Below are positions 1-8,724 of a DNA stretch of 64,000 bases, piece after piece. Source of the DNA: Paraburkholderia susongensis (GTDB lineage Bacteria; Pseudomonadota; Gammaproteobacteria; Burkholderiales; Burkholderiaceae); NCBI RefSeq assembly GCF_900177725.1, contig NZ_FXAT01000004.1, positions 310,001 to 374,000 of the forward strand, in the 5' to 3' direction. Every line of letters begins with the position of its first letter. The stretch's first letter is position 1. The notes under the pieces are model-generated. The model was not told the origin of the DNA. It worked only from the letters and a program-made list of their open reading frames with translations, and made no database searches. Both the position numbers and the translations under genes were made by a program.

Positions 1-1
1 G

Positions 2-205
2 CAGGTGCTCGGGCTCGAAGTGGCTGGCCGCATCGAGCCCGGCGCGGCGGCCGACCTCTGCGTGTTCGACCGTCACGCGTACTGGCGCGTCGAGCCGCGT
101 GCGCTCAGGAGCCAGGGGCACAACACGCCGTTTCTCGGATACGAACTGCCGGCGCGTGTGCGCGCGACCATCGTGTCCGGTCAGCTCGCGCACGAGCAGC
201 GCTGA
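2..205 (+). CDS. pyrC: Dihydroorotase, C-terminal fragment (cut by window edge)
   Basis: Last 67 codons of an amidohydrolase-type protein open at the left edge. The tail reads GRIEPGAAADLCVFD, then a segment with QGHNTPFLGYELPARV, then TIVSGQ, ending at TGA 203-205. This pattern (a 'G.I..G..ADL..FD' strand followed by 'S.G.NTPF.G....G.V..T...G') is typical of the C-terminus of type I dihydroorotases, which cyclise N-carbamoyl-aspartate to dihydroorotate in pyrimidine synthesis. The metal-binding residues lie outside the window, so I cannot tell whether this is the catalytic enzyme or a PyrC-like subunit. It sits 32 nt before the acyltransferase in the same orientation, an arrangement common in Burkholderia. 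Confidence 0.75.
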   Translation, partial: QVLGLEVAGRIEPGAAADLCVFDRHAYWRVEPRALRSQGHNTPFLGYELPARVRATIVSGQLAHEQR

Positions 206-237
206 GCGGCAGCGTCCAGTCAAGGAAAGCTCCGACC

Positions 238-1083
238 ATGAAGCTCGCGTTACGCAAGATCCGACTCATCGCGCATCTGCTGCACGGCATGTGGACCGTG
301 GCGACGCGCTTTCCGGGCGCGAGCGCGGAACGGCGCCACGCACTCAATCGCGCGTGGTCGCTCAAGATGCTGCGCCTGTGCGGCATGCGGCTCGTCGTGC
401 ATAACGACGCGGCGCGGCTCGACCGCGGCGCGCTCGTGGTTGCCAATCACGTATCGTGGATCGATATCTACGTGATCAATGCGTGGCGGCCCACGCCGTT
501 CGTGTCGAAGGCGGAGATCCGCCAATGGCCGGTGGTCGGCTGGCTCGCGCAGCAGCTGGATACGGTGTTCATCCAGCGCGAGAAGCGCAGCGACGCGAAG
601 CGGATCATGCACGAACTCGCCGCTCGCCTGAGCGCGGGCGAACTGATGTGCGTGTTCCCCGAGGGCACCACGTCGAACGGGCTCGCGCTGCTGCCGTTTC
701 ACGCGAACCTGTTCCAGGCGGCGGTGTCGGCCGGCGTGCCGGTGCAGCCGGTGTGCCTCATGTATGAGGACGCGCAGGGCCGGCAGTCCACTGCGCCTGC
801 GTATATCGACGATCTTTCGCTGTCCGATTCGCTCGACCTGCTGTTGCGCGGCGCTCCGTTGACCGCGCACGTGTACATCGGCGCGCCGCTCGCGCCCGGT
901 CCGGACCGGCGCGAGCTTGCCGCACAGGCACAGGACGTCGTGGGAAATGCGTTGCACGAGATGCAGCGCGGCGGCGCGAGCGCCGGGGCGGTGGCGACGG
1001 AAGAGGGTGTGCAGGCGGTTGAGTCTTCAGCCGTTGCGCCAACGCTGATCGAGCCGGTGGATCAGCCACGCCGTTCGGCATGA
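238..1083 (+). CDS. 1-acyl-sn-glycerol-3-phosphate acyltransferase (PlsC family)
   Basis: A 281-residue protein of the lysophosphatidate acyltransferase family, which transfers an acyl chain to a lysophospholipid at the inner membrane. Visible motifs are NHVSWID (the HX4D catalytic block, about residues 71-77), a basic 'VFIQREKRS' strand, FPEGTTSNG (block III, about residue 141) and VPVQPVCL (block IV). A hydrophobic N-terminal stretch (IRLIAHLLHGMWTVATRF) probably anchors it. The last 30 residues are low-complexity Ala/Gly/Val and look dispensable. It follows pyrC by 32 nt and faces apaH convergently. The family is clear; whether it is the main PlsC or an ornithine-lipid OlsA-type enzyme cannot be told from sequence alone. 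Confidence 0.85.
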   Translation: MKLALRKIRLIAHLLHGMWTVATRFPGASAERRHALNRAWSLKMLRLCGMRLVVHNDAARLDRGALVVANHVSWIDIYVINAWRPTPFVSKAEIRQWPVVGWLAQQLDTVFIQREKRSDAKRIMHELAARLSAGELMCVFPEGTTSNGLALLPFHANLFQAAVSAGVPVQPVCLMYEDAQGRQSTAPAYIDDLSLSDSLDLLLRGAPLTAHVYIGAPLAPGPDRRELAAQAQDVVGNALHEMQRGGASAGAVATEEGVQAVESSAVAPTLIEPVDQPRRSA

Positions 1084-1114
1084 AGCAAGCTTAAAGCAGG
1101 CTTGAAAGGCCGGC

Positions 1115-1987
1115 CTAATTCCCGCCGCGCGGCACGCCGCAAGAGTCGCAATCGACCTGCGTCAATGTACGCTCCGCGGGATTCTGCGCGAGCCGCACCG
1201 CCGACAGCTTCTCGCCCCACACGCAACCCGAATCGAGCCCGATCAGGTTGTCGCGCAACAGCAGACCGAGCGCGGCCCAGTGGCCGAACACGACGGTCAC
1301 GTCCGCAGTCTTGCGCGACGGCACCTCGAACCACGGTACGCAGCCAGGCGGCGCGGAGGCGAGGGTGCCGCTGCTGCTGAAATCCATCGTGCCGTCGGCG
1401 GTGCAAAAACGCATGCGCGTGAGCGCGCTGCACGTGACGCGCAGGCGCTCGATGCCCTTCAAGCCCGGCTTCCAGCGATTCGGCGCGTTGCCGTACAAAC
1501 CGGCGAGGGTTTCCTTCCAGCTCGGCGCACGCAGCGCGCGCTGCAATTCGTCGGCGAGTTCGAGCGTGAGCGTCGCGTCCCATTGCGGCAGCACGCCCGC
1601 ATGCACCATCAGCATGCCGTTGTCGAAATGCGCGAGCGGACGGTGGCGCACCCACTCGATCAGATCGGCGGCATCGGGCGCGGCGAGGATGTCGTCGATC
1701 GTGTCGCCTTTCTTCGACGTGCGAATTCCCGCCGACACCGACAGCAGATGCAGGTCGTGATTGCCGAGCACCGGCACCGCGCGCTCGCCGAGCGCGATCA
1801 CGTCGCGCAGCGTGGCGAGCGATTCGGCGCCCCGGTTGATCAGGTCGCCCGCGAACCACAGCGGCGTGCCGGCCGGCGGCGCAGCCTTCGCGAGCAGCTG
1901 CTGGAACGGCTGGCGGCAGCCTTGCAGATCGCCGAAGGCGAGAGGGACCAGAGAAGAGGGCGCGCTGGAAGTGGTGGGCGGTGTCAT
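1115..1987 (-). CDS. apaH: Symmetrical bis(5'-nucleosyl)-tetraphosphatase
   Basis: Hydrolyses diadenosine tetraphosphate to two ADP. From the ATG at 1987 the protein is 290 residues, close to the family's usual 275-285; an upstream in-frame start at 2026 adds only unrelated residues. Metallophosphatase motifs are visible: FGDLQGC near the N-terminus, LWFAGDLINRG, and PVLGNHDLHLL. The first motif has Gln where classical GDxHG has His, which I believe is common in beta-proteobacterial ApaH. It is transcribed away from the O-antigen genes. In Burkholderia apaH classically marks the edge of the O-polysaccharide locus, and it does so here. Confidence 0.92.
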   Translation of the reverse strand: MTPPTTSSAPSSLVPLAFGDLQGCRQPFQQLLAKAAPPAGTPLWFAGDLINRGAESLATLRDVIALGERAVPVLGNHDLHLLSVSAGIRTSKKGDTIDDILAAPDAADLIEWVRHRPLAHFDNGMLMVHAGVLPQWDATLTLELADELQRALRAPSWKETLAGLYGNAPNRWKPGLKGIERLRVTCSALTRMRFCTADGTMDFSSSGTLASAPPGCVPWFEVPSRKTADVTVVFGHWAALGLLLRDNLIGLDSGCVWGEKLSAVRLAQNPAERTLTQVDCDSCGVPRGGN

Positions 1988-2188
1988 CAAGGCAGTCTGT
2001 GCGGTTCGATGCACGCGGTGACGCACGAGGCGGGCCGCGTTCGGCAGTGCAGCATGCTAGCGTGACATAATAGCCCGTTTGGGGTTCCGATATCGCGCCA
2101 TAAGGTGCGGGTTGCCGGCAGGGCATTGCGAGCCGGCGGCCACGCATGGACCGTGCGCGATATTGCACTACAACAAAGGATGACTCTC

Positions 2189-3115
2189 GTGAACGAAACA
2201 AGCATCTCGCCTTGCGGGGCGACGCAACCTTTTCGCACGCTCGTCACCGGCGCAAACGGTTTTACCGGCCGCTATCTGGTCGAGAAACTGCTCGGACGCG
2301 GCCATACCGTGATCGAAGCAGTGTCCGGCCACGACGAGCCCGAAACGCCAACCCGCATGAGGCTCGACATCACCTCGCCGGCCCAGTGCCGGCGTGTGCT
2401 CGAGACCGTGCGGCCCGACTACATCGTGCATCTCGCGGCGATCAGTTTCGTCGGCCACAGCGATCCGCTCGACTTCTATCGGGTCAACGTGATCGGCACG
2501 CTGAACCTGCTCGAAGCCTGCACCGCGATCGGCCACGTGCCGCGCAAGCTGCTGATCGCGAGCAGCGCGAACGTGTATGGCAACGTGAGCAGCGCCGCGA
2601 TCGACGAAAGCTGCCCGCTCACGCCGGTCAATCATTACGCGGCCAGCAAGGCGGCGATGGAAACGATGGTGCGCACGTGGTTCGACCGGCTGCCGATCCT
2701 GATCGTGCGGCCGTTCAACTACACCGGCCGCGGCCAGGCGCCCAACTTTCTCGTGCCGAAGATCGTCAGCCACTTCGCGCGGCGCGAACCGTCGATCGAA
2801 CTCGGCAATATCGATATCGCTCGCGACTTCTCGGACGTGCGTTATGTGGCGAGCGCCTATGAAGCGCTGCTCGATTCCGGCGCCGCCGCCGAGACCGTCA
2901 ACGTCTGCACCGGCACGCCGTACACACTGCGTGACATTCTCGCGACGGCGAGCGATCTGACGGGCCACGAACTCGAGGTTCAGATCAATCCCGCGTTTGT
3001 CCGGCAAACGGACGTCAAGACGCTGGCCGGCTCGCCCGCGAAGCTGCGCTCGCTCGTGCCGGCAGTCGAGTCGATTCCGTTCGTCGATACGCTGCGCTGG
3101 ATGCTGGCGGCCTGA
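2189..3115 (+). CDS. NAD(P)-dependent sugar-nucleotide reductase, GDP-4-keto-6-deoxymannose reductase (Rmd)-like
   Basis: A 308-residue extended short-chain dehydrogenase/reductase. It has TGANGFTGRYL (nucleotide-binding GxxGxxG), HLAAISFVGHS, SSANVYG and YAASKAAME (catalytic Tyr-x3-Lys). The stretch RPFNYTGRGQAPNFLVPKI is characteristic of GDP-6-deoxy-4-keto-mannose reductases, which make GDP-D-rhamnose, so that is my best guess. I start it at GTG 2189 because AAAGGA (2175-2180) lies 8 nt upstream; an ATG at 2180 overlaps that site and would add three residues. The gene ends in a hairpin at 3199-3222 before the rmlB promoter region, so it is probably its own transcript. No GDP-mannose 4,6-dehydratase is in the window. 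The substrate is inferred. Confidence 0.75.
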   Translation: MNETSISPCGATQPFRTLVTGANGFTGRYLVEKLLGRGHTVIEAVSGHDEPETPTRMRLDITSPAQCRRVLETVRPDYIVHLAAISFVGHSDPLDFYRVNVIGTLNLLEACTAIGHVPRKLLIASSANVYGNVSSAAIDESCPLTPVNHYAASKAAMETMVRTWFDRLPILIVRPFNYTGRGQAPNFLVPKIVSHFARREPSIELGNIDIARDFSDVRYVASAYEALLDSGAAAETVNVCTGTPYTLRDILATASDLTGHELEVQINPAFVRQTDVKTLAGSPAKLRSLVPAVESIPFVDTLRWMLAA

Positions 3116-3198
3116 TTGCCGACCCGGCGGCCGGCTCGATGGCTGGCCTGATCGCCGGCGCATGTCGCAGTCAGCCTTTCCGCTTCCTTTCTGTTTGA

Positions 3199-3222
3199 GA
3201 AAGGGCCATTCGCGGCCCTTTC
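3199..3222 (+). terminator. Hairpin terminator after the reductase gene
   Basis: A perfect 9-bp stem (GAAAGGGCC at 3199-3207, GGCCCTTTC at 3214-3222) encloses the loop ATTCGC and is followed by a pyrimidine-rich tract. It lies 84 nt after the stop codon. The T run is interrupted by C, so termination may be imperfect. Confidence 0.6.
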
Positions 3223-3420
3223 CCTCTCTTTCCCGCCTGTTCCCGCGCTGCACTGCCAGTTATAGCCCGGCTTGCGCTGCCTGATGCCGCCATCTGCGGT
3301 CAAATACGCCCAAATAGGCGTAAAAAATGCGCAAAAAATCTGATTTCTCAGATCAACGGCAACCAAATTTGTCAAGCTGTTTCAAGTTGTTAGGGTTCTA
3401 GTTTTTACCCCGAGCGGCTT

Positions 3421-3426
3421 TATAAT
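3421..3426 (+). promoter_or_regulatory. Probable -10 element for the rml operon
   Basis: A perfect TATAAT in the only AT-rich stretch upstream of rmlB. There is no good -35 at 17 nt (CTAGTT at 3398-3403), so it may rely on an activator. The inferred leader before the rmlB ATG is about 140 nt. Confidence 0.45.
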
Positions 3427-3573
3427 TGGGGCTTCATAAAATTGGCATCTGAGTGCCTGCCGTGGTGCGGGCGGGTACGACAGGCTGCTAGAGAAACGGA
3501 CACCACCACGCGGGATGGACAGGCCGGCACGCGGTTCATTGCGACCTGTCACTCATATCTAGAAGGGAATTTC

Positions 3574-4635
3574 ATGATCCTGGTAACGGGCGGTGCCGGT
3601 TTTATCGGCGCCAATTTCGTGCTCGACTGGCTGGCTGCGTCGGACGAAGCGGTGCTCAACGTCGACAAGCTGACCTACGCCGGCAATCTGGGCACGCTGA
3701 AATCGCTACAGGGCAATCCCCAGCACGTCTTTGCGCGTGTCGACATCTGTGATCGCGCCGCGCTCGACGCGCTGTTCGCCGAGCACAAGCCGCGCGCCGT
3801 TCTGCATTTCGCGGCCGAAAGCCACGTGGACCGCTCGATTCACGGCCCGGCCGACTTCGTGCAGACCAACGTGGTCGGCACCTTCACTCTGCTCGAAGCC
3901 GCGCGCAACTACTGGAACACGCTGGGCGTTGCCGGGCGTGCCGCATTCCGCTTCCTGCACGTGTCGACCGACGAAGTGTTCGGCTCGCTGTCCGCTACCG
4001 ATCCACAGTTCTCCGAAACCACGCCGTATGCGCCGAATAGCCCCTATTCGGCCACCAAGGCGGGCTCCGACCATCTCGTGCGCGCCTACCATCACACGTA
4101 CGGCCTGCCGGTGCTCACCACGAACTGCTCGAACAACTACGGTCCGTACCAGTTCCCCGAAAAGCTGATCCCGCTGATGATCGCCAATGCGCTCGCGGGC
4201 AAGCCGCTGCCGGTGTACGGTGACGGTCAGAACGTGCGTGACTGGCTGTACGTCGGCGACCACTGCAGCGCGATTCGTGAAGTGCTCGCGCGCGGCACGC
4301 CGGGCGAAACGTACAACGTCGGCGGCTGGAACGAGAAGAAGAACCTCGAGGTCGTGCACACGCTGTGCGACCTGCTCGACAAGCAGCGTCCGAAAGCGGC
4401 CGGCTCGTATCGCGACCAGATCACCTATGTGAAGGACCGTCCGGGCCACGACCGCCGTTACGCGATCGACGCGCGCAAGCTCGAGCGCGAACTCGGCTGG
4501 AAACCGGCGGAAACGTTCGAAACGGGTCTTGCGAAGACGGTCCAGTGGTATCTGGACAATCAGGCATGGTCCGACGAAGTCGCTTCGGGCGAATACCGGA
4601 AGTGGGTAGAGACCAACTACGGGCAACGCACGTAA
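3574..4635 (+). CDS. rmlB: dTDP-glucose 4,6-dehydratase
   Basis: Converts dTDP-D-glucose to dTDP-4-keto-6-deoxy-D-glucose, the second step to dTDP-L-rhamnose. From ATG 3574 (AGAAGGGA at 3561-3568) the protein is 353 residues, the standard RmlB length; the in-frame upstream extension to 3442 is rejected. Motifs are GGAGFIG (residues 6-12), [23 protein letters not shown] (catalytic Asp-Glu), [10 protein letters not shown] (Tyr-x3-Lys), [18 protein letters not shown] and [12 protein letters not shown]. It opens a four-gene rmlB-A-C-D operon with a 10-nt gap to rmlA. Confidence 0.97.
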   Translation: MILVTGGAGFIGANFVLDWLAASDEAVLNVDKLTYAGNLGTLKSLQGNPQHVFARVDICDRAALDALFAEHKPRAVLHFAAESHVDRSIHGPADFVQTNVVGTFTLLEAARNYWNTLGVAGRAAFRFLHVSTDEVFGSLSATDPQFSETTPYAPNSPYSATKAGSDHLVRAYHHTYGLPVLTTNCSNNYGPYQFPEKLIPLMIANALAGKPLPVYGDGQNVRDWLYVGDHCSAIREVLARGTPGETYNVGGWNEKKNLEVVHTLCDLLDKQRPKAAGSYRDQITYVKDRPGHDRRYAIDARKLERELGWKPAETFETGLAKTVQWYLDNQAWSDEVASGEYRKWVETNYGQRT

Positions 4636-4645
4636 AGGCACGATC

Positions 4646-5539
4646 ATGGCGCGCAAAGGCATCATTCTCGCGGGCGGCTCGGGCACCCGCCTCTATCCGA
4701 TCACGCATGTCGTCTCGAAGCAGCTGCTGCCGGTCTACGACAAGCCGATGATCTACTACCCGCTCTCCACGCTGATGGTGGCGGGTATTCGCGACGTGCT
4801 GATCATCTCCACGCCGCAGGACACACCGCGCTTCGAGGCGATGCTCGGCGACGGCAGCCAGTGGGGCATGAATATCCAGTACGCGGTGCAGCCGTCGCCC
4901 GACGGGCTCGCGCAGGCGTTCATCATCGGCCGCGAGTTCGTGGGCAACGACCCGTCGGCGCTGATTCTCGGCGACAACATCTTCTACGGCCACGATCTCG
5001 CGAGGCAGCTCGAGCGCGCGAATAGTCAGGACGAAGGCGCGACCGTGTTCGCGTATCACGTGCACGATCCCGAGCGTTACGGCGTGGTCGAATTCGACAA
5101 GCAGTTCCGCGCGTTGTCGATCGAGGAGAAGCCCGTCAAGCCGCGCTCGAACTACGCGGTCACGGGCCTTTACTTCTACGACAAGCAGGTCTGCGACATC
5201 GCCGCGGACATCAAGCCATCGCCGCGCGGCGAGCTGGAAATCACCGACGTCAACTCGCGCTACCTCGCGAACGCGGCGCTCAACGTCGAGATCATGGGCC
5301 GCGGCTATGCGTGGCTCGACACCGGCACGCACGACTCGCTGATCGAAGCGGCCACGTTCATCGCGACGCTGCAGAAGCGCCAGGGTCTCGTGGTCGCGTG
5401 CCCGGAAGAGATCGCGTTCCGGAAAAGCTGGATCGACGGCGAACAGTTGCTCGCGCTCGCCAAGCCGCTCGCGAAGAATGCCTACGGGCAGTACCTGCAA
5501 AACATTCTTACGGATCACGTCGCATGGCCATCCAGGTAA
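4646..5539 (+). CDS. rmlA: Glucose-1-phosphate thymidylyltransferase
   Basis: Forms dTDP-glucose from glucose-1-phosphate and dTTP, the first and feedback-regulated step of dTDP-rhamnose synthesis. The 297-residue length is usual. The nucleotidyltransferase signature is present (GGSGTRLYP at residues 10-18, [17 protein letters not shown]), as are [28 protein letters not shown] and [15 protein letters not shown]. It begins 10 nt after rmlB and its end overlaps the rmlC start by 16 nt, suggesting translational coupling. Confidence 0.97.
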   Translation: MARKGIILAGGSGTRLYPITHVVSKQLLPVYDKPMIYYPLSTLMVAGIRDVLIISTPQDTPRFEAMLGDGSQWGMNIQYAVQPSPDGLAQAFIIGREFVGNDPSALILGDNIFYGHDLARQLERANSQDEGATVFAYHVHDPERYGVVEFDKQFRALSIEEKPVKPRSNYAVTGLYFYDKQVCDIAADIKPSPRGELEITDVNSRYLANAALNVEIMGRGYAWLDTGTHDSLIEAATFIATLQKRQGLVVACPEEIAFRKSWIDGEQLLALAKPLAKNAYGQYLQNILTDHVAWPSR

Positions 5540-6075
5540 CCGCAACCGCACTGCCCGAAGTCAAGATCATCGAGCCGAAGGTGTTCGGCGATGCGCGTGG
5601 TTTTTTCTTCGAGAGCTTCAATGCGCTCGAGTTTGACGAGAAGGTCGAGGCGGGTGTCGAGTTCGTGCAGGACAACCATTCGCGCTCGGCGAGGGGCGTG
5701 CTGCGCGGTCTGCACTATCAGATCCAGCATGCGCAGGGCAAGCTCGTGCGCGTGGTCGAAGGCGAAGTGTTCGACGTGGCCGTCGACATTCGCAAAAGCT
5801 CGCCGAATTTCGGCAAGTGGGTCGGCGTGACGCTGTCGGTCGAGAACCATCGGCAACTGTGGGTGCCGCCCGGTTTCGCGCACGGCTTCGTCGTGCTGTC
5901 GGAGTCCGCGCAGTTCCTCTACAAGACCACCGACTACTGGTTCCCCGAGCACGAGCGCAGCATCGTGTGGAACGATCCGGCCATCGGCATCGAATGGCCG
6001 GTCGACTTCGAACCGCTGCTCGCGGCGAAGGATGCGGCGGGCAAGCGCCTCGCCGACGCCGAAGTCTACGCATGA
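5524..6075 (+). CDS. rmlC: dTDP-4-dehydrorhamnose 3,5-epimerase
   Basis: Epimerises C3 and C5 of dTDP-4-keto-6-deoxyglucose. It has 183 residues from ATG 5524, the family's usual length; a longer in-frame reading to 5311 only overlaps rmlA. Cupin-fold motifs are [32 protein letters not shown] (with the catalytic-base His), [29 protein letters not shown] and [13 protein letters not shown]. It lies between rmlA (16-nt overlap) and rmlD (10-nt gap). The gene order B-A-C-D differs from the B-A-D-C order often drawn for Burkholderia O-antigen loci. Confidence 0.97.
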   Translation: MAIQVTATALPEVKIIEPKVFGDARGFFFESFNALEFDEKVEAGVEFVQDNHSRSARGVLRGLHYQIQHAQGKLVRVVEGEVFDVAVDIRKSSPNFGKWVGVTLSVENHRQLWVPPGFAHGFVVLSESAQFLYKTTDYWFPEHERSIVWNDPAIGIEWPVDFEPLLAAKDAAGKRLADAEVYA

Positions 6076-6085
6076 GAGGCACCGC

Positions 6086-7012
6086 ATGAGCGCACAGGAT
6101 GCGAAGCGCACGATTCTCGTCACCGGCGTGAACGGCCAGGTCGGCTATGAGCTTGCGCGCACGCTGCAAGGGCTCGGCACGGTGGTTGCGGTGGACCGCT
6201 CCACGCTCGATCTGTCGAACTTCGATCAGATTCGCGCGGTGGTGCGCGATGTGCGTCCCGCGCTGATCGTCAATCCGGCCGCCTATACGGCGGTCGACAA
6301 GGCGGAGCAGGAAGCCGATCTCGCGATGCGCATCAACGGCGAAGCGCCGGGCGTGCTCGCCGAGGAAGCGAAGAAGCTCGGCGCGGCGCTGATCCACTAC
6401 TCGACCGACTACGTGTTCAACGGCGAGAAGGCGGGCGCATACGTCGAGGACGATCCGACCGATCCGCAGAACGTCTACGGGCGCAGCAAGCTCGCCGGCG
6501 AACAGGCGATCGCGGCCACCGGCGCGAATCATCTCGTGCTGCGCACCAGCTGGGTATACGGCACGCGCGGCAAGAATTTTCTGCTCACGATGCTGCGGCT
6601 CGGCGCCGAGCGTCCCGAGCTGAAGGTCGTCGCCGACCAGTTCGGCGCGCCCACCTGGTGCAACACGATCGCGACGCTCACCGCGCATCTGTGCGCGCAG
6701 TCCCTCGCCGCCGAAGACAGCGCAAAGTGGTGGAGCGAGCGCTCGGGCGTCTATCACCTGTGCGCGGGCGATTCGACTTCGTGGCACGGCTTCGCGTCGG
6801 CGATCTTCGAACTCGCGGACTTGCCCAGCAAGCCGAACACGCTGCCGATTCCCGCCGCGGATTACCCCACACCCGCGAAGCGTCCAGCCAATTCCAGAAT
6901 GTCGAACGAGAAGCTGGCGCGCGTGTTCGGGCTCGCCGCGCCGCATTGGCGCGACGCGCTGCAACTGTGTCTGACGGACGGTTTTCCGAAGTCGCCCGCG
7001 GCCCGTTCCTGA
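6086..7012 (+). CDS. rmlD: dTDP-4-dehydrorhamnose reductase
   Basis: NAD(P)H-dependent last step to dTDP-L-rhamnose. From ATG 6086 (GAGAGGCACC just upstream) it has 308 residues. Motifs are TGVNGQVGYEL (Rossmann GxxGxxG), VNPAAYTAVDKAE, YSTDYVFNGEK, YGRSKLAGEQ (Tyr-x3-Lys), RTSWVYG and a C-terminal RPANSRMSNEKL segment diagnostic of RmlD. It is the last gene of the rml group; about 295 nt separate it from manC. Confidence 0.96.
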   Translation: MSAQDAKRTILVTGVNGQVGYELARTLQGLGTVVAVDRSTLDLSNFDQIRAVVRDVRPALIVNPAAYTAVDKAEQEADLAMRINGEAPGVLAEEAKKLGAALIHYSTDYVFNGEKAGAYVEDDPTDPQNVYGRSKLAGEQAIAATGANHLVLRTSWVYGTRGKNFLLTMLRLGAERPELKVVADQFGAPTWCNTIATLTAHLCAQSLAAEDSAKWWSERSGVYHLCAGDSTSWHGFASAIFELADLPSKPNTLPIPAADYPTPAKRPANSRMSNEKLARVFGLAAPHWRDALQLCLTDGFPKSPAARS

Positions 7013-7137
7013 GGCTGTTTTTTTCAGGGTTCTGCGAGCGCGGTCGCGATGCAAAGCGGCACACGATGCGCCTCACTACCCGCTCGCGTCGTGCCGTTGT
7101 ACTAACGGTGCCTGACAATGGTGAAAGGGGGCGGCGG

Positions 7138-7143
7138 TACAAT
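7138..7143 (+). promoter_or_regulatory. Possible -10 element upstream of manC
   Basis: TACAAT inside the 295-nt rmlD-manC gap. The nearest -35-like CTGACA (7112-7117) is 20 nt away, which is long. It would allow separate transcription of the manC-wzm-wzt operon. It is only a pattern match. Confidence 0.28.
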
Positions 7144-7307
7144 GTTGCGACAGGAAAGCGCCGTCCAGCGCCCATCTGGCGGGCGCGGTGCGTGGTATCG
7201 GTGCGTGCGGGCAAAGCGCGCATGACCGCACGATCCGCGACCGTCGGGTTGTGCTGATTACCCGCCTCGGTGCGGCCGCGTAATAAATACGGTATTGAGA
7301 GGGGTCT

Positions 7308-8723
7308 GTGAGTTTGTTACCGATCATTCTGTGCGGTGGAGCGGGCTCCAGGCTCTGGCCCGTCTCCCGCGAATCGCACCCGAAGCCGTTCATCCGCCTG
7401 GCGGACGGCGAGAGTCTGCTGCAGAAGGCCTTCCTGCGCGCGGTGGCGTTGCCCGGTGTGAAGGAAGTGCTGACGGTGACCAACCGCGAACTCTTCTTCA
7501 AGACCGAAGACGATTTCCGCGAGGTGAATGCGAAGGGCATTGCGACTTCGTTCATTCTCGAACCGTTCGGCCGCAACACGGCCGCGGCGGTCGCGACGGC
7601 GGCCCTGCATACGGCCAGCGCGCATGGCGAAGACACCGTGATGCTGGTGCTCGCCGCCGACCATCTGATCGCCGATCAGGCCGCGTTCGCCGTGGCGGTC
7701 GAGCGCGCGCAGACGCTCGCGCAGGCGGGCCAGGTCGTGACCTTCGGCATGCAGCCGGACACGCCCGAAACCGGCTACGGCTATATCGAAGCCGACGGCG
7801 AGAAAGTGGTGCGCTTCGTCGAGAAGCCGACGCTTGCCAAGGCCCGCGAATATCTCGCATCGGGCAAGTTCGCGTGGAATTCGGGCATGTTCTGCTTCAC
7901 CGCGGGCACGATCCTCAAGGAAATGCGCGAGCATTGCCCCGACATCCTCGATGCCGCGGCCGAGTGCATGGAGAAGTCGCCGTCCGCCGAAGGCAAGGGC
8001 GGCGCGCAGGTGCGCCTCGAGCCCGGCTGTTTTGGCGCGGTGCCGGAACTGTCGTTCGATTACGCGGTGATGGAGAAGTGCAAGCACGCGGCGGTCGTGC
8101 GTTGCGATATCGGCTGGACCGACGTCGGTTCGTGGACCGCGCTCTCCGACCTGTCGCCGGCTGACGCGAGCGGCAATCGCGTGGAAGGCGAGGCGCTGCT
8201 CGTCGACGTGAAGAACTCGTATCTGCGCAGCAGCGGCCGCCTGATCGGCGCGGTCGGCATCGACAACCTGATCGTGATCGACACGCCCGATGCGCTGCTC
8301 GTCGCGAACAAGGATCGCGCGCAGGACGTGAAGCAGATTTTCGCGGAACTGAAGTCGCGCGGCCATGAGACGTACAAGGTGCATCGCACCGTGCATCGGC
8401 CGTGGGGCACGTACTCGGTGCTCGAAGAGGGACCGCGCTTCAAGATCAAGCGCATCGAGGTGAAGCCGGGCGCGAGCCTGAGCCTGCAGATGCATCATCA
8501 CCGCAACGAGCATTGGGTCGTGGTGAGCGGTATGGCGAAGGTCGTCAACGGCGAGAATGAGTTCTTCGTGTCGACCAACGAGTCGACCTACATCCCGGCG
8601 GGGCATAAGCATCGCCTCGAAAATCCGGGTGTCGTCGAGCTCGTGATGATCGAGGTGCAAAGCGGCGAATATCTGGGCGAAGACGATATCGTCCGCTTCG
8701 AAGACATTTACGGACGTACTTGA
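7308..8723 (+). CDS. manC: Mannose-1-phosphate guanylyltransferase / mannose-6-phosphate isomerase
   Basis: A 471-residue bifunctional enzyme of the ManC/AlgA/WbpW type that makes GDP-mannose. The N-terminal nucleotidyltransferase domain carries GGAGSRLWPVSRESHPKPF and EPFGRNTAAAVA. The C-terminal cupin (type II phosphomannose isomerase) carries RPWGTYSVLEEG, KRIEVKPGASLSLQMHHH, EHWVVVSG and STYIPAGHKHRLENPG. It starts at GTG 7308 behind GAGAGGGG. The wzm start follows its stop by one nucleotide. Its partner phosphomannomutase, manB, is far downstream at 48441. Confidence 0.95.
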   Translation: MSLLPIILCGGAGSRLWPVSRESHPKPFIRLADGESLLQKAFLRAVALPGVKEVLTVTNRELFFKTEDDFREVNAKGIATSFILEPFGRNTAAAVATAALHTASAHGEDTVMLVLAADHLIADQAAFAVAVERAQTLAQAGQVVTFGMQPDTPETGYGYIEADGEKVVRFVEKPTLAKAREYLASGKFAWNSGMFCFTAGTILKEMREHCPDILDAAAECMEKSPSAEGKGGAQVRLEPGCFGAVPELSFDYAVMEKCKHAAVVRCDIGWTDVGSWTALSDLSPADASGNRVEGEALLVDVKNSYLRSSGRLIGAVGIDNLIVIDTPDALLVANKDRAQDVKQIFAELKSRGHETYKVHRTVHRPWGTYSVLEEGPRFKIKRIEVKPGASLSLQMHHHRNEHWVVVSGMAKVVNGENEFFVSTNESTYIPAGHKHRLENPGVVELVMIEVQSGEYLGEDDIVRFEDIYGRT

Positions 8724-8724
8724 G

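Larger units (their letters stand above)
3116..3573. other. 458-nt intergenic region between the reductase gene and rmlB
   Basis: No convincing gene. It holds the hairpin at 3199-3222, then an AT-rich block (about 3295-3440), a striking contrast with the GC-rich neighbours, carrying the TATAAT at 3421. The rest is a leader of roughly 140 nt before rmlB. I see no exact JUMPstart/ops element. Confidence 0.6.

Noticed and set aside
7132..7143. GGCGGTACAATG upstream of manC, similar to the ops/JUMPstart element
   Set aside because: It lacks the key G after GGCGGTA, I know of no RfaH-type regulator for this locus in Burkholderia, and TACAAT is simply explained as a -10.
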